64,000 bases of DNA from Methylosinus sp. PW1 (lineage in GTDB: Bacteria > Pseudomonadota > Alphaproteobacteria > Rhizobiales > Beijerinckiaceae): the NCBI RefSeq assembly GCF_000745215.1, contig NZ_JQNK01000009.1, forward strand, positions 1,116,001 to 1,180,000. The letters are read 5' to 3'. The translations under genes and the position numbers were made by a program. This document shows, piece after piece, positions 8,644-16,704 of this stretch. How positions within the stretch are numbered: position 1 is the stretch's first letter; each line of letters opens with the position of its first letter. The notes under the pieces were generated by a model. That model was not told the origin of the DNA. It saw nothing but the letters and a program-made list of their open reading frames with translations, and made no database searches.

Positions 8644-9303
8644 ATGCCGCTCCAAATAGGCGAAGCAGCGCCGGATTTCGAAGCCGACACGACCGAAGGA
8701 CGCATCAAGTTTCACGATTGGATCGGCGATTCCTATGTCGTCCTGTTCTCGCATCCCAAGGACTTCACCCCCGTCTGCACGACAGAGCTCGGCTATCTCG
8801 CCAAGGTGAAAGCCGAATTCGACAAGCGCGGAACCAAGGTCATCGGGCTCAGCGTCGACAAGGTCGACAATCACGCCGCCTGGGCCAAGGATATCGAAGA
8901 AACCCAAGGCGCGGCGCCGAACTATCCCGTCATCGGCGACGCCGACCTCAATGTCTCCAAGCTCTATGGCATGCTGCCGGCGGCCGCCTCCGGCGATTCC
9001 GCGACGCGCACGCCGGCCGATAATCTGACAGTGCGCAATGTGTTCATCATCGGGCCTGACAAGAAGATCAAGCTCGTCATCGCCTATCCTATGACGACGG
9101 GCCGCAATTTCGACGAGGTGATCCGCGTGCTGGATTCGATCCAGCTGACCGCCAAGCATCGCGTCGCGACGCCGGTGAATTGGAAGCAGGGCGACGACGT
9201 CATCATCGCCGGCTCGGTCTCCGACGATGAGGCGAAGACGATCTATCCCGAGGGCTGGAAGGCGCCCAAGCCCTATCTCCGCATCGTGCCGCAGCCGAAG
9301 TAG
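8644..9303 (+). CDS. 1-Cys peroxiredoxin (Prx6 type)
   Basis: 219 residues. Reduces H2O2 and organic peroxides. The peroxidatic Cys45 lies in FTPVCTTELG, the Prx6-type active site; Thr42 precedes it and a conserved Arg follows in the SATRTPADNLTVRN segment. No second cysteine occurs, consistent with the 1-Cys class, which needs glutathione or another external reductant. The extended C-terminal domain (about 165-219, with PVNWKQGDDVIIAGSVSD) is also Prx6-like. The ATG at 8644 has a clear GAGGAG ribosome-binding site. A strong terminator follows at 9336. Confidence 0.94.
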   Translation: MPLQIGEAAPDFEADTTEGRIKFHDWIGDSYVVLFSHPKDFTPVCTTELGYLAKVKAEFDKRGTKVIGLSVDKVDNHAAWAKDIEETQGAAPNYPVIGDADLNVSKLYGMLPAAASGDSATRTPADNLTVRNVFIIGPDKKIKLVIAYPMTTGRNFDEVIRVLDSIQLTAKHRVATPVNWKQGDDVIIAGSVSDDEAKTIYPEGWKAPKPYLRIVPQPK

Positions 9304-9335
9304 CGCGCCTCGCCCAACTTTCTGCGAGACGAGAG

Positions 9336-9361
9336 AGCCCGGCGAGCCGCCGGGCTTTTTT
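9336..9361 (+). terminator. Intrinsic terminator after the peroxiredoxin gene
   Basis: Perfect 9-bp stem (AGCCCGGCG at 9336-9344, CGCCGGGCT at 9348-9356), 3-base loop and six T (9356-9361). It ends the plus-strand peroxiredoxin transcript, 32 bases past the stop codon. Confidence 0.92.
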
Positions 9362-9550
9362 CGTTTCCGCGTCCTTTCATTTTCGGCGCGAGCGTGGCCT
9401 TTGGTCCCCGGCTCTGCGATGATCGACGACGAGTGGGCCGGGCCTGTCACGCCCGCGCCGCCGCTCCATATGGCTCATAGGCGGCGCCGTTCCGCTTTTC
9501 GCCTTTTTCGTCTTCGACAAAGAGCGTCGGAATCGATCGGAAAGACCATC

Positions 9551-10321
9551 ATGTCGCTTCGTCTACGTCTCGTCCTCGGCGTCGCCGCTCTGCTCGCCAA
9601 TGCGAGCGCGGCGACCGCGCAATATTATTTCTGGCCGGAGTCGACGCAGAATGGCGCGGCGGCCGATCCCGACTACGAGGCGCAGCCGCGCCGCCAGCGT
9701 GCGCGCGCCAATTGGCCGTTCGACGAGGAGCGCCGCGAAGCTCCGCGAGCACGCGCCAGGGAAAATCGCGAGCGCGACGATCGCGACCGCGAACGCCTCG
9801 CCGCCCTGCCGCCCGACGCCGACCCGAATTATTCGACGCCGATCGACTATGACGACGATGTCGACATGCGGCAGACGCGGCGCCGTTTCATCGGCGACCC
9901 CACCGCCGAGGAGCCCGGCACGCTGACGATCGACACGCGCGCGCGGCGTCTCTACCTCTCGCTCGAGGACGGCAAGGCGGTGGAATATGCGATCGGCGTC
10001 GGCCGCACGGGCTTCGCCTGGAAGGGCGAGGCGAAGATCGGCCGCAAGGCCTTCTGGCCGGGCTGGACGCCGCCGCCGGAAATGCTGGAGCGCCGCCCCG
10101 ATCTGCCCGAGCATATGGACGGCGGGCTGAGAAATCCGCTCGGCGCGCGGGCGCTGTATCTGTTCCAGGGGCAGAAGGACACTTTGTTCCGCATTCACGG
10201 AACCAATGAGCCGGAGAGCATAGGACGCGCGGTCTCTTCCGGCTGCATCCGCATGCTCAATGCGGATGTGATCGATCTCTATAAGCGCGTCGCCAAAGGC
10301 GCCCGCGTCGTGGTGCGGTGA
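9551..10321 (+). CDS. L,D-transpeptidase (YkuD domain), exported
   Basis: 256 residues. Signal peptide in the first 23 residues (MSLRLRLVLGVAALLANASA, cleavage near ATA-QYY), a 90-residue Arg/Glu/Asp-rich linker, then a YkuD domain (about 120-256). The catalytic motif is HGTNEPESIGRAVSSGCIRM with His at about 216 and the nucleophile Cys232. These periplasmic enzymes make 3-3 peptidoglycan cross-links or attach proteins to peptidoglycan. The start at 9551 gives the signal peptide; the open frame continues upstream but without one. The highly charged linker is probably disordered. Confidence 0.9.
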   Translation: MSLRLRLVLGVAALLANASAATAQYYFWPESTQNGAAADPDYEAQPRRQRARANWPFDEERREAPRARARENRERDDRDRERLAALPPDADPNYSTPIDYDDDVDMRQTRRRFIGDPTAEEPGTLTIDTRARRLYLSLEDGKAVEYAIGVGRTGFAWKGEAKIGRKAFWPGWTPPPEMLERRPDLPEHMDGGLRNPLGARALYLFQGQKDTLFRIHGTNEPESIGRAVSSGCIRMLNADVIDLYKRVAKGARVVVR

Positions 10322-10612
10322 TCACGCCGCCCGCGCGCGCGCCTCGGATTGGAGCAGATCGCCGATGAGCGCGGCGATCGTCCCCATGGTCGCCATGCTG
10401 CGACGCTGGAGCATGGACTTCGGAAACTCCACATCGAGCGCGGCCTCGAGCCACAGCATCACCTGAATGGCGCAGAAGGGCGAGAGCCCGGCGGCGTAGA
10501 GATCGGCCTCGGCGGCGAGGCTCGCCGCGGCGACCCGCAGACTGCCCTTGGCGTCCATGGCGCGGCGGATGATCTCTATCGACGTTTCGCTGTTCATGAT
10601 TTCGGTCTTCAT
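10322..10612 (-). CDS. Acyl-carrier-protein-like protein lacking the pantetheine Ser
   Basis: 96 residues with the ACP helix pattern: helix 1 SIEIIRRAMDAKG, then LYAAGLSPFCAIQVMLWLEA, then DVEFPKSML. The segment that normally reads G-x-D-S-L, whose Ser carries phosphopantetheine, reads G-L-S-P-F here, so the aligned Ser is Pro; a Ser sits one position earlier. Related carrier proteins usually keep the Ser (for instance GLTSF). Either the prosthetic group is attached at the shifted Ser or the protein is no longer a carrier. The gene meets the L,D-transpeptidase tail to tail with no gap and is divergent from egtB. Start taken at 10612; 10597 is an alternative. Confidence 0.72.
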   Translation of the reverse strand: MKTEIMNSETSIEIIRRAMDAKGSLRVAAASLAAEADLYAAGLSPFCAIQVMLWLEAALDVEFPKSMLQRRSMATMGTIAALIGDLLQSEARARAA

Positions 10613-10815
10613 GGCCCCGTCCCCTCGCTTCGCGCTCTCGTCTCGTCGAGCGTGAGAGAAGCATAGGACGCGCCATCCAGAGCGGCTGTGCGCCTTCGCA
10701 CGAGCCTCGCCGCGAGCGCGGCTGTCGCCGATTGCCGACGCATCGGCGCGGCCTATATGGCCCGCTGTTCGACGGCGCCGAAAGCGGCGCGACCTTTGCC
10801 CCAGGATGAGAGCCG

Positions 10816-12159
10816 ATGGCGACGCGGCCGATGGCGCGACCGGATTTCGCTTCGCCTCCACATGGCGACCCTCCCCTCGAGACCGAGACATTGCGCGCCC
10901 GGCTCGCGGCGACGCGCGCGCGCACTCTGGCGCTCGCCGCGCCGCTCGACCCAGAGGATATGGCGGCGCAGGCGATCGAGGAGGCGAGCCCCACAAAGTG
11001 GCATCTCGCCCATACGAGTTGGTTCTTCGAGACTTTCGTGCTGGCGTGCTTTCTGCCCGGCTATCGCCTCTTCGATCCCGCCTTCGGCTATTGCTTCAAC
11101 TCCTATTACGAGGGCGCTGGCGCCAGGCAGCCGCGGCCGCGACGCGGCCTGCTGAGCCAGCCGCCGCTGGGACGCGTCATGGCCTATCGCCATCATATCG
11201 AGGAGGCGCTGGAGCGGCTCTTCGACTCCAGCCTCGCGCCGCAGAGCGAGGCGGCGCGGCTGCTGGAGCTCGGGCTGCAGCATGAGCAGCAGCATCAGGA
11301 GCTGATCCTCAGCGATATTCTCGCGCTCTTCGCCGCCAATCCGCTGCGGCCGGCCTATCGCGCCGCGCCGCCGCGCGCGCTTTGCGGCCCGCCGGAGCCG
11401 CTGCGCTGGATCGGCTACGCCGGCGGAATCACGCGCATCGGAAGCGACGCGGACGATGAGCATTTCGCCTGCGACCGAGGTTTCGCCTTCGATAATGAGA
11501 CGCCGCGCCATGACGCGCTGATCCATCCTTTCGAGATCGCCGATCGGCCCGTGACCAACGCCGAATGGCTGGAATTCATCGAGGATGGCGGCTATGGCGA
11601 TCCCGCCTTCTGGCTCTTCGACGGCTGGGAAACGATCCGGCGCGAGGGCTGGGAGGCGCCGGCCTATTGGGAGCGGCGCGGCGACCTCTGGCTGGCCATG
11701 ACGCTGGAAGGATTGCGGCCGCTGGAGCCCGCCGCGCCTGTCGTCCATGTGAGCTTCTACGAGGCAGACGCTTTCGCCCGCTGGGCCGGCGCGCGCCTGC
11801 CCACCGAATTCGAATGGGAGACGGTTGCGCAGCAGGAGCCGGTCGCCGGCAATCTGCTCGAGGGCGACGCGCTGCGCCCGCTGCCGCCGGCGGAGACGTT
11901 TCAAGGCCATGCGCGCCAGCTGTTCGGCGATGTGTGGGAGTGGACCGGCAGCGCCTATCTTCCCTACCCCGCCTATCGTCGGCCGGCCGGCGCCATTGGC
12001 GAATACAACGCCAAATTCATGTGCGACCAGCATGTGCTGCGTGGCGGCTGCTGCGCGACGCCGCAGAGCCATATTCACGCGAGCTACCGCAACTTCCTCT
12101 ATGCGCGCCAGCGCTGGCTCTTCGCCGGCCTGCGCCTCGCCAGGGATGTCGGCCGATGA
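10816..12159 (+). CDS. egtB: Ergothioneine biosynthesis sulfoxide synthase EgtB
   Basis: 447 residues. EgtB is a non-haem iron enzyme that joins a thiol (gamma-glutamylcysteine or cysteine) to trimethylhistidine with O2. The N-terminal DinB-like domain has the iron ligands: a His in HLAHTSWFFE (H63-H66) and the HxxxHxE motif HEQQHQE at 156-162. The C-terminal formylglycine-enzyme-like domain runs from about 205 to 447 and ends with LRGGCCATPQSHIHASYRNF. Its stop overlaps the egtD start (ATGA). No egtA, egtC or egtE is seen in the window. Confidence 0.93.
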   Translation: MATRPMARPDFASPPHGDPPLETETLRARLAATRARTLALAAPLDPEDMAAQAIEEASPTKWHLAHTSWFFETFVLACFLPGYRLFDPAFGYCFNSYYEGAGARQPRPRRGLLSQPPLGRVMAYRHHIEEALERLFDSSLAPQSEAARLLELGLQHEQQHQELILSDILALFAANPLRPAYRAAPPRALCGPPEPLRWIGYAGGITRIGSDADDEHFACDRGFAFDNETPRHDALIHPFEIADRPVTNAEWLEFIEDGGYGDPAFWLFDGWETIRREGWEAPAYWERRGDLWLAMTLEGLRPLEPAAPVVHVSFYEADAFARWAGARLPTEFEWETVAQQEPVAGNLLEGDALRPLPPAETFQGHARQLFGDVWEWTGSAYLPYPAYRRPAGAIGEYNAKFMCDQHVLRGGCCATPQSHIHASYRNFLYARQRWLFAGLRLARDVGR

Positions 12160-13118
12160 CCAATGATCTCGATCGCGCGGAGCCCACCGCGCCGAGGAGC
12201 CGCGGCTTCGCGGCGGATGTGCTCGACGGTCTCTCCCGCGCAGAAAAGCGCCTCTCTTGCCTCTATTTCTACGATGCGACGGGCAGCGAGCTGTTCGACG
12301 AGATCACGCGGCTGCCGGACTATTATCCGACGCGCGTCGAGACGGATATACTCGCAGCGCATGGCGAGGAGATGCTCGACGGCGCCGGAGAGGATACGGC
12401 GCTGGTCGAGTTCGGCTCCGGCTCCAGCCGCAAGACCGAAATATTGCTCGAACGCGCGCCGCGCCTCGCCCTCTATGCGCCGATCGACGTCTGCGCCAGC
12501 GCGCTGGAGAAAGCGCGCGCGCGTCTTTCCGCGCGCTTCCCGCATTTGCGCGTCCGCCCCATCGTCGCCGATTTCTCGCGGCCGGCGCCGCTGCCCGCAG
12601 CGCTCGCCGATCGACGCCGCATCGGCTTCTTCCCCGGCTCGACGATCGGCAATTTCACGCCGGACGAAGCGCGCGCATTGCTGCTGGCCATGCGCGTCCT
12701 GCTCGGGCCGGGCGGGCGGCTCATCGTCGGCGTCGATCTGAAGAAGGACCCTTCGCGCCTCATTGCGGCCTATAACGACGCGCATGGCGTGACGGCGGCC
12801 TTCAATCTCAATCTCCTCGCGCGCATAAATCGCGAGCTCGGCGGCGGCTTCGATCTCTCCGGCTTTTGCCATCAGGCGATCTATGACGCGCGCGCCGGCC
12901 GCATAGAGATGCGCCTCGTCAGCCGCCGCCGCCAGACGGCGAAGATCGGCGGCCGCGACTTCGCCTTCTCGCGCGGCGAGACGATCCATACGGAAGACTG
13001 CTACAAATATGGCGTGGACGAGTTCCGCGTCACAGCGAGCGACGCCGGCTGGACGCCCGGCCGCGTGTGGACCGATGCGGAGGCGCTGTTCAGCGTGCAC
13101 GAGCTGCGGGCGCCGTAG
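12156..13118 (+). CDS. egtD: L-histidine N-alpha-methyltransferase EgtD
   Basis: 320 residues. Trimethylates histidine to hercynine with SAM, the first step of ergothioneine synthesis. Seen motifs: YFYDATGSELFDEITRLPDY near residue 35, which is diagnostic for EgtD; the SAM-binding LVEFGSGSSRKTEILL near 80; and FFPGSTIGNF near 155. The ATG at 12156 overlaps the egtB stop, giving tight translational coupling, so the two enzymes are made together. A palindromic repeat region starts 30 bases downstream. Confidence 0.95.
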   Translation: MTNDLDRAEPTAPRSRGFAADVLDGLSRAEKRLSCLYFYDATGSELFDEITRLPDYYPTRVETDILAAHGEEMLDGAGEDTALVEFGSGSSRKTEILLERAPRLALYAPIDVCASALEKARARLSARFPHLRVRPIVADFSRPAPLPAALADRRRIGFFPGSTIGNFTPDEARALLLAMRVLLGPGGRLIVGVDLKKDPSRLIAAYNDAHGVTAAFNLNLLARINRELGGGFDLSGFCHQAIYDARAGRIEMRLVSRRRQTAKIGGRDFAFSRGETIHTEDCYKYGVDEFRVTASDAGWTPGRVWTDAEALFSVHELRAP

Positions 13119-13503
13119 GGGCGTTGTCGATCCCGGAAATCGCAGCCGCCCTCATCCGACCCGGCTTTGCCGGGCCACCTTCTCCCACAAGTGGGAGAAG
13201 GATGCGCGCCCTACGAATGCGGAACCAAAAGAGGTTCGCGCTCCTTCTCCCGCTCGCGGGAGAAGGTGGCCCTCGCGTCAGCGAGGGTCGGATGAGGGCT
13301 CGTCCCGAGACGCGAGCTTTCTAAACCTTCATCGATGAAATAGCAGCCGCGGCAGATCGCGCATAGCGCGGCGCCGGCTCGCGGCATAGATTTCACAGTT
13401 GCAGCGCATAACATCGTCGTTGCGGGACGGGGCCGCGCGCCGTCACGATCATTTCATGAATTTCGCGTCGACATTAGCCCTCACCGCCACAGGAGCGACC
13501 GCG
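13119..13503. other. Intergenic region between egtD and phaC
   Basis: Mostly occupied by the family 2 palindromic repeat (13149-13300). The remaining 200 bases before phaC show no gene. The phaC ribosome-binding site ACAGGAG lies at 13488-13494. Confidence 0.6.
13149..13300. repeat. Palindromic intergenic repeat, family 2, inverted pair C
   Basis: Two facing half-elements. The first reads CTCATCCGACCC, a small stem, then GGCCACCTTCTCCCAC and GTGGGAGAAGG (about 13151-13201). The second is its inverted counterpart (about 13242-13298), CCTTCTCCC...GGGAGAAGGTGGCCCTCGC, ending GGTCGGATGAGGG. The spacer contains GGAACCAAAAGAGGTTCGCG, which also recurs near 53320. The same half-elements occur in the opposite order at 53316-53501. 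Confidence 0.82.
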
Positions 13504-15300
13504 ATGAACATCGTCTCCCCCGCCATCGTCACGCCGCCGCTCGCAGATGCGACGCCGCGGGAGATCGACCATAGCGGCGATATCCCCTCCTTCGACACGC
13601 TGGATCGCGCGGCCCGCGCCTTTGCGGCGCGCTTCACGCAAGGCGTCTCGCCGCTGGCGCAAATGTCGGCATGGCTCGATTGGGCGACGCATCTCTCCCG
13701 CGCGCCGGGACGGCAGATCGAGCTCTCGCTCGCCGCCATGCAGGACGCCGCCCGATACGCCCAATTCGTCGCTCATGCGGCGCGCGGCGAGACCGTCGCG
13801 GCGCCCTTCGCGCCCGCGCCTTTCGACAAGCGCTTCGACGATCCCGCCTGGGACGCGCCGCCTTTTGCCTTTTGGAAGCAGGGCTTTCTCGCGAGCGAGC
13901 ATTGGTGGCGGCAGGCGACGCGCGAGGCGCGCGGCATGACGCCCAATGACGCCGCCCGCGTCGCCTTCATGGCGCAGCAATGGCTCGCTCTGTTCTCGCC
14001 CTCCAACGCCTTCTGGCTCAATCCCACGGTCATCGACCGCACGATGAAGGAAGGCGGCGCCAATCTCCTGCGCGGCGCGGAAAATTTCATCGAGGACTAT
14101 ACACGCGCGCTTCTGAACACGCCCAATGGCGGCAATGGCTTTCGCGTCGGAGTCGATGTGGCGGCGACGCCGGGCGAGGTGATCTTCCGCAATGAGCTGA
14201 TCGAGCTCATTCAATACGGCCCCTCGACAGAGACCGTCCACGCCGAGCCGATATTGATCGTCCCGGCCTGGATCATGAAATATTACGTACTCGATCTGCG
14301 GCCGCAGAATTCGCTGACGCGTTATCTCGTAGCGCAAGGCTTTACCGTCTTCATGATCTCCTGGCGCAATCCGACGCCGGAAGATCGCGATCTCTCCTTC
14401 GACGATTACCGCGTCTCCGGCGTGCTCGCCGCGCTGAACGCGATCGACGCCGTGCTGCCCGGCCGCAAGGTCCATGGCTGCGGCTATTGCCTCGGCGGCA
14501 CGCTGCTCTCCATCACGGCGGCGGCCATGGCGCGCGATCACGACGAGCGCCTCGCCAGCATCACTCTGCTCGCCGCGCAGACCGACTTCAGCGAGCCGGG
14601 CGAGCTGATGCTGTTCGTCGACGCCGCCCAGGTCGCTTTTCTGGAAGACATGATGTGGGATCAGGGCGTGCTCGACACGCGGCAGATGGGGGGCGCCTTC
14701 GCGGCGCTGCGCTCCAATGAGCTGGTCTGGGCCAAGGCGGTGCGCGAATATCTGCTCGGCGAGCGACAGAAGCCCAATGATCTGATGGCCTGGAGCGCCG
14801 ATCAGACGCGCATGCCCTATCGCATGCATTCGCAATATTTGCGCGGGCTGTTCCTGGAGAACCGCCTCACCGCCGGCCGCTACGCCGTGGACGGCGAGGT
14901 GGTGGCGCTGAAGGATATTTCCGCGCCGATGTTCGTCATCGGCACGGAGACCGACCATATCGCGCCCTGGCGCTCGGTGTACAAGGTCCATCTCTTCACC
15001 GACAATGAGCTGACCTTCGCGCTCACTTCCGGCGGCCATAACGCCGGCGTCGTCTCGGAGCCCGGCCATCGCGGCCGCGCCTTTCATGTCGCCTTGCGCC
15101 GGGCCGGGGACCATTATGTCTCGGCCGACAAATGGCTGGCCGCGGCGCGGCGGGAGGACGGCTCCTGGTGGCCGCTGTGGGCGGAATGGCTCGCCGCCCG
15201 CGGCTCAGCGGAGCGCGTTTCGCCGCCGCCCATGGGAGCCGCGGCGCGCGGCTTTCCGCCGCTCTGCGCCGCTCCCGGAAACTATGTCCATGAACATTGA
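13504..15300 (+). CDS. phaC: Class I poly(3-hydroxyalkanoate) synthase
   Basis: 598 residues, class I length. Polymerises (R)-3-hydroxyacyl-CoA into storage polyester at granule surfaces. The lipase-like box GCGYCLGGT holds the nucleophile Cys329; Asp484 ([10 protein letters not shown]) and His512 (SGGHNAG) complete the triad. The N-terminal PhaC domain ([22 protein letters not shown]) is also clear. The ATG at 13504 was chosen for its AGGAG site; ATG 13456 is in frame too. No phaA, phaB or phasin gene is nearby, so this may be a solitary or additional synthase. A cyclic-nucleotide-responsive regulator gene follows 69 bases downstream. Confidence 0.94.
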   Translation: MNIVSPAIVTPPLADATPREIDHSGDIPSFDTLDRAARAFAARFTQGVSPLAQMSAWLDWATHLSRAPGRQIELSLAAMQDAARYAQFVAHAARGETVAAPFAPAPFDKRFDDPAWDAPPFAFWKQGFLASEHWWRQATREARGMTPNDAARVAFMAQQWLALFSPSNAFWLNPTVIDRTMKEGGANLLRGAENFIEDYTRALLNTPNGGNGFRVGVDVAATPGEVIFRNELIELIQYGPSTETVHAEPILIVPAWIMKYYVLDLRPQNSLTRYLVAQGFTVFMISWRNPTPEDRDLSFDDYRVSGVLAALNAIDAVLPGRKVHGCGYCLGGTLLSITAAAMARDHDERLASITLLAAQTDFSEPGELMLFVDAAQVAFLEDMMWDQGVLDTRQMGGAFAALRSNELVWAKAVREYLLGERQKPNDLMAWSADQTRMPYRMHSQYLRGLFLENRLTAGRYAVDGEVVALKDISAPMFVIGTETDHIAPWRSVYKVHLFTDNELTFALTSGGHNAGVVSEPGHRGRAFHVALRRAGDHYVSADKWLAAARREDGSWWPLWAEWLAARGSAERVSPPPMGAAARGFPPLCAAPGNYVHEH

Positions 15301-15369
15301 GCGCTTGCCCCTCGACGCGAGACGAAATACTGGTCAAATTGCGATGGTGGCTCTGGGCGGGGCGATACC

Positions 15370-16062
15370 GTGTCGAATTCTTTGTTGCGCATTGCTTATT
15401 TCGAGGGGCTCGACCCCGCCGAGGCGGAGCGGATCGCCCGCAAATGCATTTGGCGGCGCGTCGATGAGCGCGAGCTCGTCGTCGATTACGACGACCGCTC
15501 GACCGACGTCTATTTCATCGTCTCCGGCGATCTGCGCGTGCTCATCCGCACGCCGGCGGGCAAGGAGGTCATTCTCTGCGACCTCCATCCCGGCCAGATT
15601 TTCGGGGAGATGGCGGCGATCGACGGCGCGGAGCGCTCGGCCAATGTCTCGGCGCTGACCAAATCCGAGCTGTGCATCATGCCGTCGAGCGTGTTCAAAA
15701 CCGTGCTGTTCAGCCAGCCGGCGGTCTGCGAGAAGGTGCTGCGCCTGCTGACGAAGCGCATTCGCGATCTCAACTCGCGGCTGTTCGAGCGCTCCGTGCT
15801 CGATCTGCGCCACCGGCTCTATGCCGAGCTGCTGCGGCTGGCCCTGCCGCGCAAAGGCCATGAGGGCCAGTCGATCATCTCGCCGCCGCCGCTGCAGCAC
15901 GATCTCGCCGCGCGCATCGGCTGCCGGCGCGAGCAGGTCAATCGCGAGGTGCAGGCGATGATCCACGAGGGCCTCGCCGAGAAGATCCGCGGCGGGCTGG
16001 TGCTGCTGCGCCCCTCGACGCTGGAGCAGCGTCTGACCGCCTGCCTCGAGCAGGCCGGCTGA
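15370..16062 (+). CDS. Crp/Fnr-family regulator with intact cNMP pocket
   Basis: 230 residues, GTG start. N-terminal cyclic-nucleotide-binding beta-roll (about 10-120) containing VYFIVSGDLRVLI and the phosphate-binding cassette FGEMAAIDGAERSANV. In this cassette Glu80, Arg89 and Ser90 correspond to the cAMP-contacting Glu72, Arg82 and Ser83 of E. coli CRP, and there are no Fnr-type N-terminal cysteines, so a cAMP/cGMP ligand is likely. The C-terminal winged helix has recognition-type segment LAARIGCRREQVNREVQAMI (about 178-197). It lies between phaC and a nucleotide cyclase gene on the same strand. Confidence 0.9.
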   Translation: MSNSLLRIAYFEGLDPAEAERIARKCIWRRVDERELVVDYDDRSTDVYFIVSGDLRVLIRTPAGKEVILCDLHPGQIFGEMAAIDGAERSANVSALTKSELCIMPSSVFKTVLFSQPAVCEKVLRLLTKRIRDLNSRLFERSVLDLRHRLYAELLRLALPRKGHEGQSIISPPPLQHDLAARIGCRREQVNREVQAMIHEGLAEKIRGGLVLLRPSTLEQRLTACLEQAG

Positions 16063-16163
16063 GCCCGCCTCTGTGCGCTCTCGCACAGAGGCGAGATCGC
16101 GCGCCTGCCTAATATGGCGATACGCGCTCGACAGGAGCGTCCAACCCGCCAGACGAGCCCGCA

Positions 16164-16649
16164 ATGTCCTTTGCTCTCATCCCTCTTTCGCGTTGCGCCG
16201 AGCTCTGCGGGCTCGCCCCCCATGAGATGATCCCCGGCGCCACGCCCTCGCCCTTTCATCAATCCCTCTACGAGAGCTATCTGATGCTCTGCGATCGTGG
16301 CGCGGATTTCGTCCGCGACCTCATCGTCTCCGACATACGCCGGGCGCTCGACATAGGCGCGACCCGCCGCGCCGCCGAGCTGCTGCTGGTGCTGCGCCGC
16401 TTCCTCTCGGTTCCCCGCGGCGCGCCGCGCTTCCGGGCCACGCCGCCGGACGCTGTGGCGCTGGAAGCCGCCCTCGGCGTCATCGACAGGCTCGCGGCGC
16501 TGCGCCCGTCGCCCGATGCGTCGCGTCTCTCCCGATCCGGTCATGCGCGGGGCCGGCCTCTCGACGTGACCTGCCGGCGACAGCCGGGCGGCTTTTGCGC
16601 GGGACGGCGCGGCTCGGCTTGCGCGCCGAGGCGTTTCGAGTCAGCTTGA
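16164..16649 (+). CDS. Hypothetical protein
   Basis: 161 residues, no recognised domain. The first 105 residues look protein-like (LYESYLMLCDRGADFVRDLI and a helical segment AAELLLVLRRFLS), with an amphipathic helical pattern. The last 55 are Arg/Gly/Ser-rich and less convincing, so the C-terminus may be wrong or poorly conserved. No strong ribosome-binding site. Same strand as its neighbours, between the Crp-type gene and the cyclase gene. Confidence 0.45.
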   Translation: MSFALIPLSRCAELCGLAPHEMIPGATPSPFHQSLYESYLMLCDRGADFVRDLIVSDIRRALDIGATRRAAELLLVLRRFLSVPRGAPRFRATPPDAVALEAALGVIDRLAALRPSPDASRLSRSGHARGRPLDVTCRRQPGGFCAGRRGSACAPRRFESA

Positions 16650-16704
16650 CCCGCGCCTTCGGCGAACATCTCGCGTCCTCGATGGACGCGCAAAGGAGGC
16701 GTGA

